38,729 bases of DNA from an uncultured Eubacteriales bacterium (GCA_934552855.1 CAKTEU010000019.1:1-38729); one strand, 5' to 3'. Counted from the first letter of the stretch, positions 22,765-30,926 are shown. Notes: generated by a model not told the origin, from the sequence alone. Numbers and translations are program-made.

Positions 22765-22816
22765 ATAAAAAAACAGGTACTGCCGAGGGTAAAACTCAAG
22801 CAGTACCTGTTTGTTG
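22765..22816. terminator. Bidirectional terminator between the permease and FnIII protein genes
   Basis: AACAGGTACTGC (22772-22783) pairs with GCAGTACCTGTT (22800-22811), with a 16-nt loop. The minus strand gives a run of seven U after the stem; the plus strand gives TGTTGCTTTTT. Confidence 0.85.
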
Positions 22817-22820
22817 CTTT

Positions 22821-24284
22821 TTATTTTCCAAAGATGTTATAAACAAGCGAACCCAACGGACTGAGCGAAGAAAGGTCAAGATCAAAAAGGCTTTGGTCGG
22901 CGGGGGACTTGAAGTCGCTGATATAAAACACGGTTGTGTTATCCGGCGCAACAATTGCAATTTTCATGATGTTGCCGTTGCCGTCAAAATAAAACTTTCT
23001 CAAATTTCCGTCGCTGCCTCTGATTGCGTTGACCGTGCAAAGCTTGTTGTCTACCATCTCAAGAATCGGCGTAAGGCCGGACGACGGGAACTGGAATGTT
23101 CCGGAAAGCTCATTCATGTTGAAAAGGTTTGAGCCCAAAAGAGGATAGGTTTTTCCGCCGATAACGGCATAGGAAAGGTCGCTCTTTCTGTCGTAAAGAA
23201 TGCGTGCTTTAACGTTGTCAACCGTTGTTTGAACCGCAACATAATTGTTCTTTTCCGCAAAGGTATAGGTTTTTCCGGAGAGCTCGGCAACATTGGTTTT
23301 GAACGTCATTTGATAATTTCTCATTGCGGTCATTCTTGCGTACTTTTGAATTTTGAACGAACCGGTGTTGATTGTTGCGTTTGCCGTTGGCGCAAGCTCG
23401 CCAACAAGGACGTTTGTGCCGTCGGTTTTGTATGCCGCAATGCTGAAGCCGTAAGTTCCGTGGTCAAGACCGGTGAGTGTATAATTCGTCTTGTTGCCCG
23501 CATCGGCAATTTTCAAACGATAACCGTATTCGGGATGATATGCATAAACATAATATCCGCTTGCACCGTTCACCGGGTTCCAACTGAGTCTTACGGAATC
23601 GGAGGCCGGATAAGTGATTGCAATTTTCGGTGCAATCGAAGGCTTTGTTACAACTCTGTAAAGATAGGAGTAATCGGCACGGTAATATCTGTCTTCGCTT
23701 TCATTATAAGTGAAAGCTCTGATTGAAAAGCGATAGATAGTTCCGGGAGTGAGCCTTCTGAGCGTTATATAGTTTGTTTTTGAAGTTGCAAGGCGGGTAT
23801 ATTCTTTTGTTCTTGTGTTATATGAAAAAATCGCATAGCCCGTTGCAAGCGGAATGGTGCTCCAAGAAAGGAAAGTTGTTGTTGAGGTGGTGTTGACCGC
23901 CTTGATGCTGAAAACAGCTTTCGGAAGAATTTTGAATTTAACGTTCCTTGCGCCGGTATAGCCGCTGCCTTTGACCGCAGTAATTGTAATTTTTGCGGTA
24001 CCGACTTTTCGGTTGTTTGAATACTTAACGGTATAATGCTTTCCGGCACGGAGGGTTTTTCCGCCGTAAGTAACTTTGACAGTGGGTTTGATATACTTGC
24101 CCGTATACGCTTTTGTTTCGGGATAGGTGATTTTGCAATTTGAAAGTTTTACGGTTTTTGCGGCCTTTGTCTGTGCGGCAGAGGCAACAACCCGAAGCGT
24201 AGGTGCGGCATATACGGACGAAAAAATCATCATTGCTGCCATAAGAGCGGAAAAGAGTTTTAAAACAAAGTTTTTCTTCTTCAT
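22821..24284 (-). CDS. Secreted protein with Ig-like and fibronectin type III domains
   Basis: A 487-residue exported protein. Residues 1-37 are a signal peptide. An Ig-like module of the kind AYTGKYIKPTVKV...GTAKITITAVKGSGYTG occupies about 47-125. Two FnIII modules follow (about 127-215 and 217-310). The last 175 residues form an unrecognised beta-rich domain (AMRNYQMTFKTNVAEL..., LRKFYFDGNGNIMKI) that loosely recalls LolA-type lipid-binding beta sheets; this is a weak impression. No sortase motif is seen. AAGGAG lies before ATG 24284. It starts 39 bp behind the galT stop with no terminator visible between them, so it may be cotranscribed with galT. Confidence 0.82.
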   Translation of the reverse strand: MKKKNFVLKLFSALMAAMMIFSSVYAAPTLRVVASAAQTKAAKTVKLSNCKITYPETKAYTGKYIKPTVKVTYGGKTLRAGKHYTVKYSNNRKVGTAKITITAVKGSGYTGARNVKFKILPKAVFSIKAVNTTSTTTFLSWSTIPLATGYAIFSYNTRTKEYTRLATSKTNYITLRRLTPGTIYRFSIRAFTYNESEDRYYRADYSYLYRVVTKPSIAPKIAITYPASDSVRLSWNPVNGASGYYVYAYHPEYGYRLKIADAGNKTNYTLTGLDHGTYGFSIAAYKTDGTNVLVGELAPTANATINTGSFKIQKYARMTAMRNYQMTFKTNVAELSGKTYTFAEKNNYVAVQTTVDNVKARILYDRKSDLSYAVIGGKTYPLLGSNLFNMNELSGTFQFPSSGLTPILEMVDNKLCTVNAIRGSDGNLRKFYFDGNGNIMKIAIVAPDNTTVFYISDFKSPADQSLFDLDLSSLSPLGSLVYNIFGK

Positions 24285-24323
24285 ACTGAAGCTCCTTTTC
24301 TTATAAAAATACTTTTTGAAAAA

Positions 24324-25820
24324 TCAGTTTTTGTTTACAAAATCAACAAAACGCAAAAAGCCGTTCTTGCCCTCTTCTGTGCGTTTGTATACGCCGGCGT
24401 GTTCAAGCACTTTTGAAAAAACAATTCCGATTTCCTTTTTGAGGATCTCTTCGGTGTTTTCTTCCGTGAATGTATATTTATCTTTGAAAGATTCAACCCA
24501 AGCGGCGTGTTTTGAAAGAGCGTCGGATTTTTGAAGATCTTCACCGCAAAGAATTGCTTTTTTGAGTGCGGCAATTTCGCCCTTAAGTCTTGCAGGAAGA
24601 ACGGCAAGACCCATAACTTCAATAAGTCCGATATTTTCTTTTTTGATGTTGTGAAGTTCTGCGTGCGGATGGAAAACGCCGAGCGGATATTCCTTTGTTG
24701 TTATGTTGTTACGAAGCACAAGATCCATTTCAAAATCTTCGCCTCTGCGTCTTGCAATCGGGGTAACGGTGTTGTGCTTTTCACCGTCGGTTTCGTCAAA
24801 AATAAAGCACTTTTCGTCGCTGTATACACGCCATGCGGTAAGAATTTTATCGGCAAGAAGAACAAGGCGATCCTTATCTTTTGAGCTGATTCTGATAACG
24901 GACATCGGCCATTTTACGATTCCGCTTTTAACGTCATCAAAACCCTTGAATGAAAGTTCGGTTTCAACCGGTGCTTTTGCCATTGCAAATTCATAGCGTC
25001 CACCCTGAAAATGTTCGTGCGAAAGGATTGAACCGCCAACAATCGGAAGGTCTGCGTTTGAACCGATGAAGTAATGCGGAAAAAGCTCAGTGAAATCAAG
25101 TAGCTTTTTGAATGCGCTTTTGTCAATCTTCATCGGGATATGCTTTTTGTTGAAAACAATGCAGTGTTCATTATAGTAAACATAAGGTGAATACTGAAAA
25201 CCCCAATCCGCACCGTCAATTGTGATCGGAATAATTCTGTGGTTCTGCCTTGCCGGGTGGTTCATTCTTCCGGCGTAGCCTTCGTTTTCGGGACAAAGCA
25301 GGCATTTCGGATATCCGCTTTGAGCAGCCAGCTTTGCCGCGGCAATTTCTTCGGGTGTTTTTTCCGGCTTTGAAAGGTTGACGGTGATATCAAGCACACC
25401 GTATTCACTTTCGCTTTTCCATTTAAGGTCACGGCTGACACGATAGCGGCGTATGTAATCGCTGTCGCATGAAAGCTTATAATAATAATCGGTTGCTTTT
25501 TTCGGCGACTCTTTGAAAAGCGAATAAAACTTTTCGGTTACATATGACGGGCGGGGAACAAACACACTCATAAGCTTTGTGTCAAAAAGATCACGGCAAG
25601 TTACGGTGTTTTCAATAATTCCCTTTTCTGCTGCATAATCAAGCAGTGAAGAAAGAATTTCTTCAAGCGTTGCGGTTTCGCCGGAAATATCGCAATCCTC
25701 AAATTCGTCAATTTTAAGAATTTCAAGAATACGGTTAGTGCAGTAAATTTCATCGCCCTTTTCAATAAGGCCGCAATCAATCGCATATTTTACAAGAAGT
25801 TTAATTTGTTTAAATATCAT
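24324..25820 (-). CDS. galT: UDP-glucose-hexose-1-phosphate uridylyltransferase, class II
   Basis: The 498-residue enzyme is the class II (Firmicutes) GalT, which exchanges UMP between UDP-glucose and galactose-1-phosphate in the Leloir pathway. The active-site motif H268-E-H270-F-Q272 (SHEHFQGG) corresponds to HPHxQ of class I, with the second histidine as nucleophile. PKCLLCPENEGYAGRMNHPARQNHR (171-195) is the family signature. I chose ATG 25820, six bases after TGAGG; the frame could begin at a TTG at 25832. Together with beta-galactosidase at 3262 it allows use of lactose-derived galactose; galK and galE are not in the window. It has its own promoter. Confidence 0.96.
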   Translation of the reverse strand: MIFKQIKLLVKYAIDCGLIEKGDEIYCTNRILEILKIDEFEDCDISGETATLEEILSSLLDYAAEKGIIENTVTCRDLFDTKLMSVFVPRPSYVTEKFYSLFKESPKKATDYYYKLSCDSDYIRRYRVSRDLKWKSESEYGVLDITVNLSKPEKTPEEIAAAKLAAQSGYPKCLLCPENEGYAGRMNHPARQNHRIIPITIDGADWGFQYSPYVYYNEHCIVFNKKHIPMKIDKSAFKKLLDFTELFPHYFIGSNADLPIVGGSILSHEHFQGGRYEFAMAKAPVETELSFKGFDDVKSGIVKWPMSVIRISSKDKDRLVLLADKILTAWRVYSDEKCFIFDETDGEKHNTVTPIARRRGEDFEMDLVLRNNITTKEYPLGVFHPHAELHNIKKENIGLIEVMGLAVLPARLKGEIAALKKAILCGEDLQKSDALSKHAAWVESFKDKYTFTEENTEEILKKEIGIVFSKVLEHAGVYKRTEEGKNGFLRFVDFVNKN

Positions 25821-25888
25821 AAAAAGCCTCAAAATTCCGGAAAAATTTGCGCCGAAACTGACATCTGCGCAGCCGGATACACATCATA

Positions 25889-25917
25889 ATAATACACCAA
25901 AACAAACTGCAACGCAA
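25889..25917 (-). promoter_or_regulatory. Sigma-A promoter of galT
   Basis: On the minus strand TTGCGT (25912-25917), 17 bp, TATTAT (25889-25894), leaving a leader of about 60 nt. Confidence 0.55.
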
Positions 25918-26007
25918 TATGTTGGAAACATTTTTCTTTTTGTGAGCATGAATCCATAAAAATTTTTGTTGCAGTTTTTTGACAATGTTACAATAGTTTC
26001 ACTTTTG

Positions 26008-26036
26008 TTGATTTTTTCCTCTCAGTCGAATATACT
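26008..26036 (+). promoter_or_regulatory. Sigma-A promoter of the membrane protein gene
   Basis: TTGATT (26008-26013), 17 bp, TATACT (26031-26036). The first in-frame ATG (26042) lies at the predicted transcription start, which favours the ATG at 26084. Confidence 0.65.
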
Positions 26037-26083
26037 TCTATATGCGCTTCAATGCGACAAAACCGAAAGGCTTACTGTATATA

Positions 26084-26830
26084 ATGAAAGAAAAACTTAA
26101 AACACACTTTAGTTCACAGGCCAAAAGATTAAAAAAAGAAGGCAGTATTCCCGGATACATCTTTTGGTGGGCTGCGCGGCTCATGATGATTTTTGCCGTT
26201 TTTTATACAAGAGACAACGTTTATCCTGCGCTTCACCTTGCAATAAGTCTCAACACCCTTGCAACGTTTGCCGTAACGATTCTTTCCTTTCTTTTTCCTC
26301 AAAAACTTTTTCTTGGTCGGCTCTCGTTCAAAACGCAGTGCTATATTGACTTTTTTGTGCTCATCGGAAGTTTCTTTACCCACTGCATAAACATCTATGA
26401 ATACATGAACAACTATGACAAACTTCAGCATTTTCTTGCAGGTTTTCTCTGTTGCTTTCTTGGAATGGAACTTTTGAAAACAATGTTTCCAAAGCTTAAA
26501 ATTGACCGCCGTGTTGCATTCCTCGCCGGCAGTGGGTTTTCCTTTGCGCTGATTGTTATTTGGGAAGTGTTTGAATTTCTTGCGGACTTTTTTATACCGG
26601 GTTCAAGCAATCAAGGCTATACATACGGCGCAAATTATGACATGATCTTTTTCAAAATCTTCGGAACGGGCGCACAAAACGAAGGACAGGTTGCACTTTT
26701 TGACACAATGTTTGATATGCTTTTTGCACTTGTCGGAATTATTCTTGCTGCAATACTGTTTTTGATTGTGATGAAAATCAAGGAAAAAAGATTGAACAAG
26801 GAAAAGAACGCAGCGGTTTTCACTGCGTAA
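26084..26830 (+). CDS. Integral membrane protein, DUF2238 (YjdF)-like
   Basis: A 248-residue protein with about six membrane helices. The motifs YDKLQHFLAGF (near 110-120), IWEVFEFLADFF (near 160-171) and DTMFDMLFALVG (near 208-219) are the H, E-x-x-E and D-x-x-D clusters that DUF2238/YjdF proteins share, suggesting a metal- or substrate-binding site within the membrane. Function is unknown. The start is uncertain: ATG 26084 gives a normal basic N-terminus, with GAAAGG rather far upstream; ATG 26042 is only 5 bp from the -10 box. It stands alone between galT (divergent) and thiT (convergent). Confidence 0.75.
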   Translation: MKEKLKTHFSSQAKRLKKEGSIPGYIFWWAARLMMIFAVFYTRDNVYPALHLAISLNTLATFAVTILSFLFPQKLFLGRLSFKTQCYIDFFVLIGSFFTHCINIYEYMNNYDKLQHFLAGFLCCFLGMELLKTMFPKLKIDRRVAFLAGSGFSFALIVIWEVFEFLADFFIPGSSNQGYTYGANYDMIFFKIFGTGAQNEGQVALFDTMFDMLFALVGIILAAILFLIVMKIKEKRLNKEKNAAVFTA

Positions 26831-26855
26831 ATTTATTGATAAAACGTGCGGTTAA

Positions 26856-26891
26856 ATTCGTAGGGGTGCCTCAAGCGACTCTCCTACGAAT
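26856..26891. repeat. REP-like hairpin
   Basis: ATTCGTAGG (26856-26864) pairs perfectly with CCTACGAAT (26883-26891). The TCGTA-GGGGT end resembles the TCGTACGGGT end of the units at 1-29 and 226-254 read on the other strand, so it may be a divergent relative. No T run follows. Confidence 0.4.
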
Positions 26892-26950
26892 ATAATTCCA
26901 CGTTTGCCTTTCAATGATTGTTTTCACAAACCTATAAGCGAGACATATAA

Positions 26951-26995
26951 AAAAGCTGCCGTAACAGATAAACCTTCTGTTGCGGCAGCCTTTTT
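26951..26995. terminator. Bidirectional terminator between the membrane protein and thiT genes
   Basis: GCTGCCGTAACAGA (26955-26968) pairs with TCTGTTGCGGCAGC (26976-26989), one G-U pair, with U runs on both strands. Confidence 0.9.
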
Positions 26996-27008
26996 GTTGC
27001 GTTTGTTT

Positions 27009-27611
27009 TTATTCTGCGGTTTTCTTTGAGTGCTTGAGAGTCTTAAGCTTAGGTGAATCAAGGTCAAGGAGCGAACCGACGGCAAGTGCGCCGACAACGG
27101 TAATAATAAGTTCGGGAAGCATGTAACCGCCGTTGTAAGTGAGTGAATAGAGCCATACCGGCTGATCCTCCGCATAACCGCTCCAAATTGTTACTCCGCT
27201 GATATAGTGGCAGATGAAGCGAAGCACGGAAACAACCGCGCCGGCCGAAGCGAGCGAAAGAGCCTGATTTTTGATTGCCTTTTTGAACATTGCGCCAAGG
27301 CCGAGAACGGAAAAGGCAACAATATAATCGGCAAGAATAAGAATAAGGTATCCCTTGATTCCGGTAACATATGAGAAGTTTTTAAGGCCGAAGAGCATTT
27401 CGATAACGCCCATTGTGAAGCCGGTAAGAAGTCCCTGCTTGATTCCGTAACGATAACCGATGACGAGAATCGGAAGCTGCGAGAAGAATGTTACCGAACC
27501 TCCGAACGGAAACTTAATCGGTGTAAGTTCGTTGAGTGCAACCGAAAGCGCAAGCATGATTGCGCTTTCTGCAAGCATTTGAATGGTTGAAATTTTCTTT
27601 TTGTCGTTCAT
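27009..27611 (-). CDS. thiT: Thiamine ECF transporter S component
   Basis: The 200-residue membrane protein matches ThiT, the substrate-binding subunit of energy-coupling factor transporters, which needs the shared EcfT-EcfA-EcfA' module encoded elsewhere. It has six helices; the helix-1 region carries an AxxxALSVALNEL pattern related to the AxxxA EcfT-contact motif, and PFGGSVTFFSQLPILVIGYRYG (47-68) plus GFTMGVIEMLFG match the ThiT family. I chose ATG 27611 behind AGGAGGTG; the longer frame to 27647 runs into the leader. A TPP riboswitch with a likely terminator lies in the leader, which fixes the substrate as thiamine or a precursor. Confidence 0.93.
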   Translation of the reverse strand: MNDKKKISTIQMLAESAIMLALSVALNELTPIKFPFGGSVTFFSQLPILVIGYRYGIKQGLLTGFTMGVIEMLFGLKNFSYVTGIKGYLILILADYIVAFSVLGLGAMFKKAIKNQALSLASAGAVVSVLRFICHYISGVTIWSGYAEDQPVWLYSLTYNGGYMLPELIITVVGALAVGSLLDLDSPKLKTLKHSKKTAE

Positions 27612-27644
27612 AACGACACCTCCTGAAATTGATTTTTCGCAAGG

Positions 27645-27688
27645 CAAAAAGAAAAACGGCCCTGCATGATTGTAAAATCACAAGGCGC
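27645..27688 (-). terminator. Probable riboswitch-controlled terminator in the thiT leader
   Basis: Between the TPP aptamer and the thiT ribosome site, GTGATT and AATCAT with weaker flanking pairs form a hairpin (27659-27688), followed by CGTTTTTCTTTTT on the minus strand. An expression platform for transcription attenuation is the likely role. Confidence 0.6.
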
Positions 27689-27689
27689 T

Positions 27690-27770
27690 AAAGTCTTCCT
27701 ACGCCGGCATTATCCGGTTCAGGTCAAAGGGTATAATCTCAGCCGATATTCATCAGCACCCCTGTAATAT
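27690..27770 (-). promoter_or_regulatory. TPP riboswitch (THI element)
   Basis: The minus strand carries the conserved THI core in order: GGGGTGC near 27763-27757, GGCTGAGA at 27744-27737, ACCCTTTGACCTGAACCGG ending at 27714, and ATAATGCCGGCGTAGGAAG. TPP binding would fold the aptamer and switch off thiT by way of the following terminator. Confidence 0.96.
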
Positions 27771-27779
27771 TACAAACAC

Positions 27780-27808
27780 ATTCTATCACTGCGGCTGCGT
27801 TTTGTCAA
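27780..27808 (-). promoter_or_regulatory. Sigma-A promoter of the riboswitch-thiT unit
   Basis: On the minus strand TTGACA (27803-27808), 17 bp, TAGAAT (27780-27785), about 10-15 bp before the aptamer. Between here and the rplM promoter (27809-27991) I see no gene. Confidence 0.82.
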
Positions 27809-27991
27809 GCAACGCAAAGGCTTTTTCAAACATTTAAAACATGAAAAGAAGCTTTTCTTTTCCCGACAATGAAGCCGTTGTGATGTTAAATTTTTTTGAA
27901 ATTCATTCGTGAGCAAAACATATGAAAAAACGAGAAAACAAGAGAAAAAGCGAGTATGACGAATGTAATTCAAAAAAAATGAAAAAAGGTG

Positions 27992-28020
27992 TTGACAAAG
28001 AAAGCCTTTTGTGGTACTAT
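27992..28020 (+). promoter_or_regulatory. Sigma-A promoter of rplM-rpsI
   Basis: TTGACA (27992-27997), 17 bp, TACTAT (28015-28020); 37 bp before the start of rplM. No L13-binding leader is obvious in so short a leader. Confidence 0.75.
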
Positions 28021-28057
28021 ACTTTGGCAATTTGAATTTTGATTGGAGGAAAAGACT

Positions 28058-28486
28058 ATGTCAACTTATATGCCGAAAGCCGGCGACATCACCCGTAAGT
28101 GGTATGTTATTGACGCCGAAGGAAAGCATCTCGGTCACGTTGCCGCAAAGGCTGCCGAGCTTCTCCGCGGAAAGCATAAACCCACCTTTGCTCCTCACGC
28201 TGATTGCGGCGATCATGTCATCATCATCAATGCTGACAAGGCCGTTCTCACCGGAAAGAAGCTTGACCAGAAAATGTACTATCATCACACCGGATATATC
28301 GGTAACATGAAAAAGGTCAAATACAGCTCCCTTATGAAGGAAAAGCCCGAATTCGCAATGACCAAGGCTGTTAAGGGCATGATTCCCGACACAACCATCG
28401 GCCGCAAGGCTCTCACAAGACTTCGCGTTTATGCAGGCGCAGAACACGCTCATGCAGCTCAGAAACCCGAAGTTGTTGAACTTTAA
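28058..28486 (+). CDS. rplM: 50S ribosomal protein L13
   Basis: The 142-residue protein matches L13 over its whole length: STYMPKAGDITRKWYVIDAEGKHLGHVA at the start, GKHKPTFAPHADCGDHVIIINADK, YYHHTGYIG and MKEKPEFAMTKAVKGMIP. L13 is an early-assembly protein of the large subunit. I chose ATG 28058 behind GGAGGAAAAG; the in-frame ATG 28043 lies on top of the ribosome site. One usual R of the GRVA segment is H here. rpsI follows after 21 bp, the standard bacterial pairing. Confidence 0.98.
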   Translation: MSTYMPKAGDITRKWYVIDAEGKHLGHVAAKAAELLRGKHKPTFAPHADCGDHVIIINADKAVLTGKKLDQKMYYHHTGYIGNMKKVKYSSLMKEKPEFAMTKAVKGMIPDTTIGRKALTRLRVYAGAEHAHAAQKPEVVEL

Positions 28487-28507
28487 TAAGAAAGGGAGGA
28501 AATGAAA

Positions 28508-28906
28508 ATGTACGAAACAACTCCGTTCTTCTATGGCACAGGCCGCAGAAAAAAGTCAATCGCAAGAGTCCGTGTTTATGCCGGCAGCGGTAAGATTACA
28601 ATCAACGACAGAGATATCGACGAATATTTCGGCCTTGAGACCCTCAAGCTCCTTGTTCGTCAGCCCCTTGATGTAACCGATACAAACGGCAAGTTCGACA
28701 TCGTTTGCCGTGTTGCAGGCGGCGGCGTTACCGGCCAGGCAGGCGCAATCCGTCACGGCCTTGCAAGAGCTCTTCTTCAGTATGACGCAGACCTTCGTCT
28801 TCCGCTCAAGAAGGCAGGCCTCCTCACTCGTGACCCGAGAATGAAGGAAAGAAAGAAATACGGTCTCAAAGGCGCTCGCCGTGCACCGCAGTTCTCAAAG
28901 AGATAA
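28508..28906 (+). CDS. rpsI: 30S ribosomal protein S9
   Basis: The 132-residue protein is S9: YGTGRRKKSIARVRVYAGSGKITIN at the start, GGGVTGQAGAIRHGLARAL in the middle, and the tail RDPRMKERKKYGLKGARRAPQFSKR, whose last lysine-arginine contacts the P-site tRNA. GGGAGG eight bases ahead favours ATG 28508 over ATG 28502. It shares the rplM promoter and ends at a strong terminator. Confidence 0.98.
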   Translation: MYETTPFFYGTGRRKKSIARVRVYAGSGKITINDRDIDEYFGLETLKLLVRQPLDVTDTNGKFDIVCRVAGGGVTGQAGAIRHGLARALLQYDADLRLPLKKAGLLTRDPRMKERKKYGLKGARRAPQFSKR

Positions 28907-28924
28907 CTTCATACGAATTTTCAT

Positions 28925-28951
28925 GGCTTCGGTTTTTCCGAAGCCTTTTTT
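28925..28951 (+). terminator. Intrinsic terminator after rpsI
   Basis: GGCTTCGG and CCGAAGCC form a perfect 8-bp stem with a U5 loop, followed by six T. Confidence 0.95.
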
Positions 28952-29067
28952 CATCGGTAAAAAACGACAGTTTCTTCTTTTTTGGGGATTTTGAAAACGA
29001 AAATGCAATAAAAAACCGGCTTTCCTCTCAATAAAACAAATATTGACAAGAACTTTTTTCTCTTCTC

Positions 29068-29220
29068 TTGCTTTTTTCTTTTGCCCACATTATAATCTAA
29101 GTATATAGGAAACGGAAATATCGGCGCACACGCCTTTTCCGAAGCCTAAGCAGAGAAAAAAGTGCTTTTTAAGTTTTTTGCATAAATTTCCTTCGGTTCG
29201 GCGGCAACGGTATCCGCCCT
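29068..29220 (+). other. Non-coding stretch with promoter and hairpins, possible structured RNA
   Basis: TTGCTT (29068-29073), 17 bp and consensus TATAAT (29091-29096) predict transcription from about 29103. Downstream lies a hairpin with outer arms CGGAAA/TTTTCCG and inner GGCG-CACA-CGCC (29113-29141), then a second GGCGG/CCGCC stem (29200-29218). No ORF of note exists between 28952 and 29357, and no clear terminator follows, so this may be either a long leader of the acyltransferase gene or a separate RNA. I match it to no known family. Confidence 0.4.
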
Positions 29221-29302
29221 TTGAAAAAGACGCTTTCATGGGTTTTATGTCAATATTTGCAAAAAAATTTTAATTTCATTTTATGTATGGCATATATCTT
29301 AT

Positions 29303-29336
29303 TATAATGTAATGTCTTGCGCCATACCGGGCGCAA
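29303..29336 (+). promoter_or_regulatory. Second -10 box and leader hairpin of the acyltransferase operon
   Basis: TATAAT (29303-29308) has only a poor -35 match. Right after it TTGCGCC (29317-29323) pairs with GGCGCAA (29330-29336) around 6 nt, near the start of the predicted mRNA. Confidence 0.5.
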
Positions 29337-29357
29337 AATAATAAGAAGAGGTAGGTT

Positions 29358-30662
29358 ATGAGCAAAAAATACGGCAGATATGTCAGAGGAGGAAAACCCG
29401 CTGACGAAAAATTCGACATGAATATGCCTTATGTGAAGCAAAATGCTTTCATCAGCCATTGTGTGGTAGGCTTTTCAACCATTCGCAGACTTCTTTTAAA
29501 CGGCAAGGTTCACAAACACGGAATGGACGGTATCAAGCCGCCGTACATTCTGCTTGCAAACCACAACGCCTTTTATGATTTCTATATCATGAGCTCGGCA
29601 ATTGCACCTTTTAACGGGATTTTCCCGGCCGCCGTTGACGATTACATCGGAAGGGAAAAAATTCTGAGAGCGCTCGGAACGGTTCCGAAAAGAAAATACA
29701 CCGCCGACATCAGCCTTTTGCGCCAATGCAGAAAAGTTCTCGGCGAAGGAACAATTTTCGGAATATATCCGGAAGCGAGATATTCTCTTTGCGGTCTTAC
29801 CGAGGTTATTCCCGATTCGGTCGGTCAGCTCATCAAGCACCAAAAAGTTCCGGTCGTTACCCTCACTTGCAGAGGACACCACATTTACGACCCGTTTTGG
29901 GGCAACCACAGACACAGACTTCTTCCCGTTGAGGCTGACATGACGCTCGCCTTCACTCCCGAACAGCTCAAAGAACTTTCCGCCGACGAAATCGGAGCAA
30001 AAATCAAAGACCTTCTTTATAACGACGACTTCAGATGGCAGAGCGAAAACAGAGTAAAAGTGACGTATAAAAAGCGGGCCGAAGGTCTTCACAAGGTTCT
30101 TTATCAGTGCCCTCATTGCGGTGCGGAATATAAAACCGACTCAAAAGACGACACCGTTTTCTGCAAGGCCTGCGGCAAAAAATGGAGGCTCAACTATTAC
30201 GGCGAGCTTGAAGCGCTTGAGGGAAAAACGGAATTCAAATTCCCGACCGACTGGTACAAATGGGAACGTGAAAACGTCAAAAAAGAGGTTCTCGAAGGAC
30301 GGTACCGCCTTGAGTGCGACGCTCACGTTAACGACCTTCCGAACTCAAAGGGCTTTGTCCGGCTCGGAAACGCAAAGCTCGTTCATGACATGAACGGCTT
30401 CAGCGTCAAGGGCGTGCGTGATTACGACGGCGAGCCGTTTGAAATGAATATAGACTCGGCCGGACAATATGCCGTCCATACAGAATACTCCTACCGTTTC
30501 GGAAACCACGAGGACTGCATTGACCTCAACACCCTTGACGACACATGGTATGTCTTTCCCGAAAACTGCGAATTTTCGGTTACAAAAATATCTCTTGCAA
30601 CAGAAGAAATTTTCAATGAAATTTGGCGTCAAAGAAACGCCCTTAAGAATCCGGAGGTTTAA
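29358..30662 (+). CDS. PlsC-like acyltransferase with a zinc-ribbon insertion
   Basis: A 434-residue protein. The N-terminal half (about 35-235) is a 1-acylglycerol-phosphate-type acyltransferase: the catalytic H69-x4-D74 box (NHNAFYD) and the acceptor-binding Y-P138-E139-A-R box are present. Residues 251-272 form a four-cysteine zinc ribbon (C251-x2-C254, C269-x2-C272), followed by a beta-rich C-terminal domain of about 160 residues that I do not recognise. The reaction is transfer of an acyl chain, probably from the ACP encoded next, to a hydroxylated lipid or other acceptor. ACP and AMP-ligase genes follow within 5 and 25 bp. The ribosome site AGAGGTAGG is close to ATG 29358. Confidence 0.85.
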   Translation: MSKKYGRYVRGGKPADEKFDMNMPYVKQNAFISHCVVGFSTIRRLLLNGKVHKHGMDGIKPPYILLANHNAFYDFYIMSSAIAPFNGIFPAAVDDYIGREKILRALGTVPKRKYTADISLLRQCRKVLGEGTIFGIYPEARYSLCGLTEVIPDSVGQLIKHQKVPVVTLTCRGHHIYDPFWGNHRHRLLPVEADMTLAFTPEQLKELSADEIGAKIKDLLYNDDFRWQSENRVKVTYKKRAEGLHKVLYQCPHCGAEYKTDSKDDTVFCKACGKKWRLNYYGELEALEGKTEFKFPTDWYKWERENVKKEVLEGRYRLECDAHVNDLPNSKGFVRLGNAKLVHDMNGFSVKGVRDYDGEPFEMNIDSAGQYAVHTEYSYRFGNHEDCIDLNTLDDTWYVFPENCEFSVTKISLATEEIFNEIWRQRNALKNPEV

Positions 30663-30667
30663 AAATT

Positions 30668-30901
30668 ATGAACAATCTGAGAGACGAACTGCTTGAAATT
30701 TTGAAAGATTACACCGACGGAAGAATCACTTCCGTAAAGCCGGACGATGTTATGACTTCCGACCTCGGACTCAACTCCTTCGAGCTTTTTGACCTTATCT
30801 GCATCATCGAAGAAAAGTACGGCCTTTCAATCCCCGACAGAGTTCTTCCCACTCTCGTCACAATTAAGGACGTTGTCGAATACATCGAAGCAAATATGTA
30901 A
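30668..30901 (+). CDS. Acyl carrier protein (dedicated, non-FabD cluster)
   Basis: A 77-residue ACP. The 4'-phosphopantetheine serine is S37 in DLGLNSFEL; the usual D before it is N, and the residue after is F in place of L. The helices before and after match the four-helix ACP fold, ending EYIEANM. It carries acyl chains between the ligase downstream and the acyltransferase upstream. GGAGGT overlapping the end of the acyltransferase gene precedes ATG 30668, so translation is linked. It differs from housekeeping AcpP, suggesting a specialised carrier. Confidence 0.92.
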   Translation: MNNLRDELLEILKDYTDGRITSVKPDDVMTSDLGLNSFELFDLICIIEEKYGLSIPDRVLPTLVTIKDVVEYIEANM

Positions 30902-30926
30902 TTCAGTTGTAAAGGAACCGATAAAA

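Noticed and set aside
26042..26083. ATG 26042 as the start of the membrane protein
   Set aside because: It begins 5 bp after the -10 box, at or before the predicted transcription start; ATG 26084 gives a normal N-terminus.
29100..29250. 6S RNA or a known riboswitch
   Set aside because: The hairpins do not show the long closing stem and central bubble of 6S RNA or the conserved core of any riboswitch I can recognise, so only a generic non-coding call is supported.
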